Source: Acidobacteriaceae bacterium (GTDB lineage: Bacteria; Acidobacteriota; Terriglobia; Terriglobales; Acidobacteriaceae). From it: 64,000 bases of DNA. The stretch lies in assembly GCA_028283655.1 (NCBI GenBank), contig JAPWKE010000002.1, positions 224,551 through 288,550 of the forward strand, given 5' to 3'. The notes below the pieces were generated by a model. The model ran no database searches and was not told the DNA's origin. It saw only the letters and a program-made list of their open reading frames with translations. Position numbers and translations under genes: made by a program. Each line of letters opens with the position of its first letter. Positions within the stretch are counted from its first letter, which is position 1. Below are positions 58,585-64,000 of this stretch, one piece after another.

Positions 58585-58677
58585 GGGCGGAGCCAATTTT
58601 AGCAAGGCGAGGAACCTTGAAGGCTAATGCTCGCGCACAGGGTCGCGGCCTAGACTCTGGGTAAGGGAGTGCTTGCC

Positions 58678-59286
58678 ATGGCGACGCGTAAAAAGAGTTC
58701 CGGTTCCGGCTTTGGCAAGTTCTTGCTTGGGTTTCTGTGCGCGGCGGTGATCGCTGCTGGCGGTGCGTGGTGGTATCTGCACCGGGGCAAGCCGATTACC
58801 TATCTGCCTTTGAGTGAAGAGGCGCCTGCTGCGGTGGCTCCGGTGAGGCCTGTGGCGAAGAAGGCTGTGCCGCATCAGGCCGTTGCGCCGTCGTTTGAGT
58901 CGCTGGGGAAGGTGTCACCGGACGAGTCTGCGGCGGGGCCGGTGAAGACGATTCCTGCACCACCGTTTGCGGCGAGTGAGGATGCGTTTGAGGCTGGAGC
59001 GGTGACGTATCGCAAGCGCTGTGCGGGTTGCCACGGAGCGCCCGGGCATGATGCTCCCAATGGGCTTGCTCTGCCGACACCCGCGAAGCAGTTCTTCCGC
59101 GCCGGTGGGCTGGGTGCGAAGTCTGCAGGGGCGATCTATGTGGCGATTCGCGATGGCAATCACAAGGCCGGGATGCCGGCGTACAGCGGCGTTCTTCCTG
59201 ATTCGTCGATGTGGGACGTAGCGTTGTTGTTGAAGGCAGCAAATCAACCTTTGCCTGATCCGGTGGTCTCGAAGCTTGGCAAATAG
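58678..59286 (+). CDS. Membrane-anchored c-type cytochrome
   Basis: 202 residues from ATG 58678, with AAGGGAG eight to nine bases upstream. One N-terminal membrane helix ([18 protein letters not shown]), a flexible Ala/Pro/Val linker, then a single cytochrome c domain with heme-binding CAGCH near residue 116 and axial Met in KAGMPAYSG near 165. It carries one electron at the outer face of the inner membrane. The electron partner is unknown; the divergent S41 peptidase is unlikely to be related. Confidence 0.9.
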   Translation: MATRKKSSGSGFGKFLLGFLCAAVIAAGGAWWYLHRGKPITYLPLSEEAPAAVAPVRPVAKKAVPHQAVAPSFESLGKVSPDESAAGPVKTIPAPPFAASEDAFEAGAVTYRKRCAGCHGAPGHDAPNGLALPTPAKQFFRAGGLGAKSAGAIYVAIRDGNHKAGMPAYSGVLPDSSMWDVALLLKAANQPLPDPVVSKLGK

Positions 59287-59309
59287 CTGCGTGCGATACT
59301 GACGACAGT

Positions 59310-60017
59310 ATGTTTAAGCGTGTATTGCTGAAAATTTCCGGTGAAGCGTTGGCTGCCGGTCGCGGCTTTGGTGTGGATGCGGTGTTTATTCACCAGGTGG
59401 CTGCAGAGATCGCGGACGTTGCGCGTAGTGGCTGCCAGGTTGGCGTCGTTGTGGGTGGCGGCAACTTCTTCCGCGGTGTGGCCGAGCAGGCCGTTGGCAT
59501 GGACCGCGTTGCGGCTGATCACATGGGAATGCTTTCGACGGTGATCAACGCGATTGCGTTGCAGGATGCCATTGAGAAGGCCGGGCTGCCGACACGCGTG
59601 ATGAGCGCGATCGAGATGCACGAGGTCGCAGAGCCTTACATTCGCCGCCGCGCGATTCGTCATTTGGAGAAGGGCCGCGTGGTGATCTTTGCTGCCGGTA
59701 CAGGCAATCCTTACTTCTCGACCGATACGGCTGCAAGCCTGCGTGCGATGGAGATTGGCGCGGACGTGCTGCTGAAGGCGACCTCGGTGGACGGCATCTA
59801 CTCGGCTGATCCGAAGAAGGACCCAGACGCGACGAAGTTCGAGACGATCAGCTACATGGACATCATCAAGCTTGGTTTGAAGGTGATGGATACCTCGGCT
59901 GTCAGCATGTGCAAGGACAACGGGATGCCGATGATTATCTTCTCCATGCGTGAAACAGGTAACATTCTCCGCGTGGTGAATGAAGAGAAGCTGGGTACGC
60001 TTGTGACGGCGGAGTAG
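59310..60017 (+). CDS. pyrH: UMP kinase
   Basis: 235-residue amino-acid-kinase-fold enzyme converting UMP to UDP. Motifs: [11 protein letters not shown] near 5, [13 protein letters not shown] near 50, [18 protein letters not shown] near 75 (UMP contact), and [15 protein letters not shown] and [18 protein letters not shown] near 145-180. Full length compared with E. coli (241). No tsf or frr, its usual neighbours, appears in this window. Confidence 0.97.
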   Translation: MFKRVLLKISGEALAAGRGFGVDAVFIHQVAAEIADVARSGCQVGVVVGGGNFFRGVAEQAVGMDRVAADHMGMLSTVINAIALQDAIEKAGLPTRVMSAIEMHEVAEPYIRRRAIRHLEKGRVVIFAAGTGNPYFSTDTAASLRAMEIGADVLLKATSVDGIYSADPKKDPDATKFETISYMDIIKLGLKVMDTSAVSMCKDNGMPMIIFSMRETGNILRVVNEEKLGTLVTAE

Positions 60018-60045
60018 CTGCTCGAAACTTTGAGGAGTGGAAGTT

Positions 60046-61317
60046 ATGCATAAGGCCGTTTGGGCGCTGGCGATTCTATCTTCGGCTGCACCAGCGGCCT
60101 TTTCGCAGACTGCTGTAGCTGTCGATCCCCATGCTGCGGGCGCGGCGATGGCCGCGACGGTGCAGACGAAGTGGCCTGCAGCGGTGATCCCAGAGGCGCA
60201 CAAGCCCGGTGCGATGACCTACGAGGTGGGCACGCTGTTGGACGGCATGGCCGCGATGGCGGAGGCGACCGGAGACCCGAAGGACTTTGCGTATGTGAAG
60301 GCGGCGGTCGATCGCTGGGTGATGCCGGATGGCACGGTGCGCTCGGGGGCGAACAAGCCGTTCTCGGCCAGCAACCATGCTCTGGATGACTTTGAACCGG
60401 GGCGTGCCATTGTGTATGTCTGGCGACGGACGCATGATCCTCGCTATCGCAAGGCCGCTACGGAGATGATCGACGGGCTGAAGCCGCAGCCGCGCACGCC
60501 TGAAGGTGGCTACTGGCACAAGCAGATTTATCCGCAGCAGATGTGGCTTGACGGAGCGTACATGGCGGAGCCGTTCCGCGCGTCGTACGCAGCGGAGTTT
60601 GGCCCGGCGAGCGAGTTCGACGATATTGCCAAGCAGTTCATGCTGATGGCCGAGCATACGTATGACCCGAAGACGGGTCTGCTGCGGCACGGATGGGACT
60701 CGGCACACACGCAGCCGTGGGCGGATAAGACGACCGGGCAGTCGCAGGAGGCGTGGGCGCGTGCGATGGGCTGGTATGTGATGGCGCTGGTGGATTCGCT
60801 GCCGTACTTCCCCGCAGAGCACCCGGCGCGACCGGCGATGATTGCTCGCCTGAAGCAGTTGATGGATGCGGTGGTGAAGTATCAGGACCCGCAGACGGGT
60901 TTGTGGTGGGATGTGCTCGACAAGGGATCGCGCGAAGGCAACTTCCGCGAGACCTCGGCGAGCGCGATGTTTGTATACGCGCTGGCCAAGGGCGTTCGGT
61001 TGGGATACCTGCCGAAGAGCGATCTAAAGCCTGCACACTATGCGTGGAACGGCCTGGTGAAGACCTTTGTGACGAAGGAACCCGATGGCAACGTCGTGTT
61101 GCACGGCACGGTGAAGGTCAGCGGGTTAGGCGGCAAGCCTTATCGTGCGGGTGACTATGCGTACTACATCCACGAGCCGGTAGGCGACGATGATGCCAAG
61201 GGCGTCGGCGCGTTTCTGCTGGCTGCCAGCGAGATCAGCCGCGCGCCGTCGCAACCGCAGAAGCATCGGCCGAAGCACTCTTCTGCCGGGCACGATGCCG
61301 CTCCCACCAAGCCTTAA
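60046..61317 (+). CDS. Unsaturated rhamnogalacturonyl hydrolase, GH105-type
   Basis: 423 residues from ATG 60046, with GAGGAG eight bases upstream, and a signal peptide ending at PAAFSQ. GH105/GH88 (alpha/alpha)6 barrel: MTYEVGTLLDGMAAMAEATG near 54, PQQMWLDGAYMAEPF (catalytic Asp near 168), QSQEAWARAMGWYVMAL and SASAMFVYALAKGVRLGYL. It removes unsaturated galacturonate/glucuronate from pectin fragments made by lyases, so it complements the PL10 protein at 24777. The last 83 bases overlap the convergent acyltransferase gene. Confidence 0.9.
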   Translation: MHKAVWALAILSSAAPAAFSQTAVAVDPHAAGAAMAATVQTKWPAAVIPEAHKPGAMTYEVGTLLDGMAAMAEATGDPKDFAYVKAAVDRWVMPDGTVRSGANKPFSASNHALDDFEPGRAIVYVWRRTHDPRYRKAATEMIDGLKPQPRTPEGGYWHKQIYPQQMWLDGAYMAEPFRASYAAEFGPASEFDDIAKQFMLMAEHTYDPKTGLLRHGWDSAHTQPWADKTTGQSQEAWARAMGWYVMALVDSLPYFPAEHPARPAMIARLKQLMDAVVKYQDPQTGLWWDVLDKGSREGNFRETSASAMFVYALAKGVRLGYLPKSDLKPAHYAWNGLVKTFVTKEPDGNVVLHGTVKVSGLGGKPYRAGDYAYYIHEPVGDDDAKGVGAFLLAASEISRAPSQPQKHRPKHSSAGHDAAPTKP

Positions 61318-62464
61318 TGACAAGCTGCATGGGGTGTTCTACCCAGCGGCGTACGGCCATAGCAAACGCAACGACGAAGACGTAGCTGATCCACGGATCG
61401 AGCTTCGCAACGTGCAGCCTCTCCGGCACTTTGTACTGGTGGATGAGCATGAAGACGTTGAAGTGCAGCAGATAGAGGCAGTACGTCGAGGTGCCGACGG
61501 CAACCAGCGGGCGGATGGCGAAGACGCTGGCTAGCGGGCTGGGGCCCGAGAGTCCGAGGATGATGAGCGCGAAGAGCGGTGAGAGCAGACCGCCGTGGAT
61601 CATGATGTACGGCAGTTTGTCGGCCAGGTGGTAGGCGACGAACCAGACGGCAGTGAAGCCGATGAGGCCAGCGATCATGCGTCCGCGAACCTGAAACTTC
61701 AGCGCGTCCTGCAGGCGGCCTAGCGTGAGCCCTGCGAGGAAGGTGCAGAGGTAGGGCAGCGGCGTGAACTTGAGGAACTGAATCCAGAAGCCGCCGGAGT
61801 AACGATCGGCCATGCCCGGCAGGTGGTCCGGGTTGAGCCAGATGTAGAGCATGTGGGGAATGAGTCCGACGGCCCACAGGCCAAGCGCCATGGCGGTCAG
61901 CTTGCTGGCGGAGCGCGGCCACTGTAGACGCATCAACCACGGGAAGAGGATGTAGAGCGCGACCTCGCAGCTCAGGGTCCAGGTGACGGTCATCCAGAAG
62001 GTGGCGAGGTTGGGGAAGAAGCCCTGAATGAGCAGCGGTGTAGCGAGGGTGCCTTCCCAGAAGTCCTTCAGCGAGCGGACGTGGAACTCGGTGAAGAGCA
62101 TGGGGATGCTGACGATCATGGTCAGCAGATAGACGGGGTAAAGCCGCGAGAAGCGCGCGACCCAGAAGTCCAGCGCGTTGAGCGGCTGGGGGCGGTCGGC
62201 GTAGTTATACGCGAGGATGAAGCCAGAGATGAGAAAGAAAAAGCTGACGAAGACGTAGCCGATGTCGATCAGCGGATAGAGCGAGAGCCACGGATGGGCG
62301 TTCCAGCGCAGCCCTGAGGGCGTGAAGTGGAAGAGCACGATGGTGAGCGCCAGCAGCGTGCGCAGGCCGGTGAGGGCAGGCAGAGCGGGCTTGCGTGCGA
62401 GTTTCGGCTTAGGCTGGAGTGCGGCTGCGGGTTCGCCGGTCGAGGTCGGAGCGTAAGTATTCAT
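61235..62464 (-). CDS. Acyltransferase 3 (OafA/NodX type) membrane protein
   Basis: 409 residues with about ten membrane helices; transfers acyl groups, usually acetyl, to sugars of O-antigen, peptidoglycan or glycolipids. Diagnostic segments: LTGLRTLLALTIVLFHFTPSG (catalytic His of the family near 46), FFFLISGFILAYNY and FWVARFSRLYPVYLLTMIV, with the RxxRLxP pattern. The last part has the STYCLYLLHFNVFMLIHQYK helix. Its 3' end overlaps GH105 by 83 bases on the other strand. The substrate is unknown. Confidence 0.93.
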   Translation of the reverse strand: MNTYAPTSTGEPAAALQPKPKLARKPALPALTGLRTLLALTIVLFHFTPSGLRWNAHPWLSLYPLIDIGYVFVSFFFLISGFILAYNYADRPQPLNALDFWVARFSRLYPVYLLTMIVSIPMLFTEFHVRSLKDFWEGTLATPLLIQGFFPNLATFWMTVTWTLSCEVALYILFPWLMRLQWPRSASKLTAMALGLWAVGLIPHMLYIWLNPDHLPGMADRYSGGFWIQFLKFTPLPYLCTFLAGLTLGRLQDALKFQVRGRMIAGLIGFTAVWFVAYHLADKLPYIMIHGGLLSPLFALIILGLSGPSPLASVFAIRPLVAVGTSTYCLYLLHFNVFMLIHQYKVPERLHVAKLDPWISYVFVVAFAMAVRRWVEHPMQLVIKAWWERHRARQKSASADASAVATARG

Positions 62465-62615
62465 GCAGAAGTAAAGGGCCGTGCTCCTGGTTAGACGTGC
62501 ATGGAGCTGCGCAAAGATTCAGCCTATCGCAATTCGGCGGCGCGAGATCGAGGGTTTCGCGCCGTAGGTTTAGGGTTTCGGGACTTTGCGGTTGTATCGA
62601 GGCAGAGAGCCTGCG

Positions 62616-63278
62616 CTAGCGGATCTCGACGTGGCTGAATCCGAGGCCGTGGAGCAGGGTGCTTAGCGTGGCCCGGGCGTTCTTGCTGGCGGCGTCGAGG
62701 ATGCCGTCGCTGAGAGCGGCTTCCTGCAACTGAGCCTGCGCCTTTTGCCGGGTGATGCTCTCAAGGTTCGGGTCGGCTCGGACGAGCAGGCCCGTGGAGC
62801 GTTCGTAGACGCGGGTGTGCGCGTTGTCGATGGAGGTGAGGAAGACTTCGCTGGGCGGTAGCGTGATGTGTACGGAGCGGCCATCGCTGGACTCGGTGAT
62901 TTGCACGTCCTCTGGCTTCAGCTTGGAGAGGTCGACGCCGGCGATGGTCTGTCCGTGGACGATGAGCAGCAGGCGGTCGCCTGCGAGGGCGTCGGGCAGC
63001 AGCGGGGAAGACTCATTGCCTTCGACGATGGTATCGAGCGAGTAGACGACGGACTCCAGGCGATTGAGGCCCTGGATGCGTTCGACGACGGTGGGAGCGG
63101 TGATGAGGTTGATGGGCCTGCCGGTGATGAGCGAGGCGAGCTTGCCCGCGAGGCCGGAGCGCGCGTGGTGTACGAAGGCTCCGAGCAGGGAGGCTCCGAG
63201 GAGGACGGCCAGCACGATGCCGAACATGATTCCTGTGCCGCGTCGATTGCTGCGATAGTTGTCGTATCCCGTGCTCAT
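62616..63278 (-). CDS. DUF4230 membrane-anchored protein
   Basis: 220 residues from ATG 63278. One N-terminal helix (GTGIMFGIVLAVLLGASLLGAF) and a soluble domain matching DUF4230: APTVVERIQGLNRLESVVYSL, ADRLLLIVHGQTIAGVDLSKL and ITLPPSEVFLTSIDNAHTRVYERSTGLL. The C-terminal AASKNARATLSTLLHGLGF completes the family pattern. Function unknown. The open frame to 63905 lies antisense to the aldo/keto reductase gene and is not used. Confidence 0.9.
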   Translation of the reverse strand: MSTGYDNYRSNRRGTGIMFGIVLAVLLGASLLGAFVHHARSGLAGKLASLITGRPINLITAPTVVERIQGLNRLESVVYSLDTIVEGNESSPLLPDALAGDRLLLIVHGQTIAGVDLSKLKPEDVQITESSDGRSVHITLPPSEVFLTSIDNAHTRVYERSTGLLVRADPNLESITRQKAQAQLQEAALSDGILDAASKNARATLSTLLHGLGFSHVEIR

Positions 63279-63380
63279 GGTCTCAGTGTATCGATGCTCG
63301 GGAAGAGACAACCGGCTGCCTGCGGCGTGGCTCTTATGTTGCAGGCGATCCATTCTTGTTCCGTATACGTTCGGAGATAC

Positions 63381-64000
63381 ATGCAGACGGTTACTCATCC
63401 TCTTGCCTCGCGCTTCACCGCGCCGATGACAAAGCTCGGCTTCGGTTGCGCTCCGCTTCTTGGCCGGGCATCGCGAAAGGAGTCTCTGACGGCACTTTCG
63501 CTGGCTTACGACGCCGGCATTACGTTCTTTGATACGGCGCGTTCGTATGGCTATGGGCAGAGCGAAGGTCTGCTGGGAGAGTTTCTTGTAGGCAGGCGCG
63601 ACCGTGCGGTGATCTGCACGAAGTTCGGAATCTCTGCGGCGCAGAGGAACTGGAAGCAGCAGTTGCGACCGCTGGCCCGGGTGGCCGTGCGGATGGTTCC
63701 GTCGCTGCGGCAGGCGGTGCAGCGGCGTGCCGGGAACCAGTTTCAGGCTGGTGGATTCTCCGTGGCCGATCTCCATGCGTCGTTCGAGCGCAGTCTGCGT
63801 GAGTTGCGGACGGAGTACGTGGACATGCTGTTGCTCCACGCGGCGCCGATGCCGGTGCTTGAGCAAACCGATCTTTACGTTGCTCTGGAGAAGCTGGTGG
63901 AGCAAGGCAAGGTGCGTGCGGTGGGGCTCTCAGCCGATCTGGACGTAATGGCCGCCGAGTTTGCGCAGAGGATTCCGGTGCTGACGCACGCGCAGTTTGC
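63381..64000 (+). CDS. Aldo/keto reductase, 3'-truncated by window end
   Basis: About 206 codons are visible from ATG 63381 (GGAG six bases upstream) with no stop before the right edge. The (beta/alpha)8 motifs are TKLGFGCAPLLGRAS, ITFFDTARSYGYGQSEGLLGE (catalytic Asp and Tyr), VICTKFGIS (Lys) and VDMLLLHAAPMPV (His). It is a different subfamily from the reductase at 6701, with an insertion of about 30 residues (WKQQLRPLARVAVRMVPSLR) after the Lys strand. The product's substrate is unknown. Confidence 0.9.
   Translation, partial: MQTVTHPLASRFTAPMTKLGFGCAPLLGRASRKESLTALSLAYDAGITFFDTARSYGYGQSEGLLGEFLVGRRDRAVICTKFGISAAQRNWKQQLRPLARVAVRMVPSLRQAVQRRAGNQFQAGGFSVADLHASFERSLRELRTEYVDMLLLHAAPMPVLEQTDLYVALEKLVEQGKVRAVGLSADLDVMAAEFAQRIPVLTHAQF

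Noticed and set aside
1..64000. CRISPR arrays, tRNA/rRNA genes, insertion sequences or prophage
   Set aside because: No regular spaced repeats, no cloverleaf with CCA-proximal T-arm and no transposase or integrase were found on reading the window.

Overview
The window looks like chromosome of a soil acidobacterium of the family Acidobacteriaceae (Terriglobus/Granulicella/Edaphobacter-like). This is an inference from the high G+C, the TonB-dependent receptor with an N-terminal carboxypeptidase-regulatory-like domain, NHL-repeat lipoproteins, plant-polysaccharide enzymes (PL10 pectate lyase, GH105, GH75, a very large GH13 protein), a cysteine-type formate dehydrogenase with a DUF1641 partner, and proteins such as SIMPL, AIM24, DUF4230 and DUF4396. 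No tRNA, rRNA, CRISPR array, insertion sequence, integrase or phage gene was seen. Gene density is high, most start codons have an AGGAG/AAGGA-type ribosome binding site, and many convergent gene pairs are separated by a perfect stem-loop.

Layout: 1-5.1 kb holds the start of an ABC permease and two divergent paralogous NHL lipoproteins, with the RNase P RNA gene (rnpB, 2621-3053) between them. 5.1-9.3 kb has a DUF4396 membrane protein, a GH75 chitosanase-type lipoprotein, an aldo/keto reductase and an MFS transporter. 9.5-20.5 kb has the GH13 protein with a histone-like lysine/alanine tail, a SIMPL protein coupled to a small basic protein, small membrane/zinc-ribbon proteins, a DUF2946-like protein plus TonB receptor, an unrecognised exported protein and a cupin. 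20.5-27.4 kb is cysS and tsaD on the minus strand, then a translationally coupled plus-strand run: CCA-adding-type nucleotidyltransferase, PL10 pectate lyase, FAD amine oxidase.

27.5-32.3 kb is the formate dehydrogenase-like molybdoenzyme with DUF1641 and a radical SAM protein. 32.3-37.4 kb has an ankyrin protein, small lipoprotein, DsbA-like thiol protein, rmuC and a tiny zinc-ribbon protein. 37.6-39.8 kb is acpP-fabF (fatty acid synthesis) followed by a decayed MntA/HepT toxin-antitoxin pair. 39.8-47.5 kb has an alpha/beta hydrolase, YIP1 protein, iscX, murJ, an ABC permease and two divergent multi-pass membrane proteins. 47.5-53.7 kb has a RodZ-like protein, metK behind a strongly structured leader, a two-domain cyclophilin, a diguanylate cyclase, a transglutaminase-fold protein and a 30-residue gene with its own operator-like palindrome and terminator. 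53.8-64 kb has ada, an HtrA-type protease, AIM24, an S41 peptidase, a c-type cytochrome, pyrH, GH105, an acyltransferase, DUF4230 and a truncated aldo/keto reductase.

The most unusual items are the metK leader RNA (48157-48252), the internally deleted HepT gene, the 30-residue gene at 53525-53617, the Cys-Gln (not Cys-His) active site of the formate dehydrogenase-like enzyme, the His-to-Ser change in the transglutaminase-fold protein, and the histone-like tail on the GH13 enzyme. I see no clear complete new defence or mobile system.
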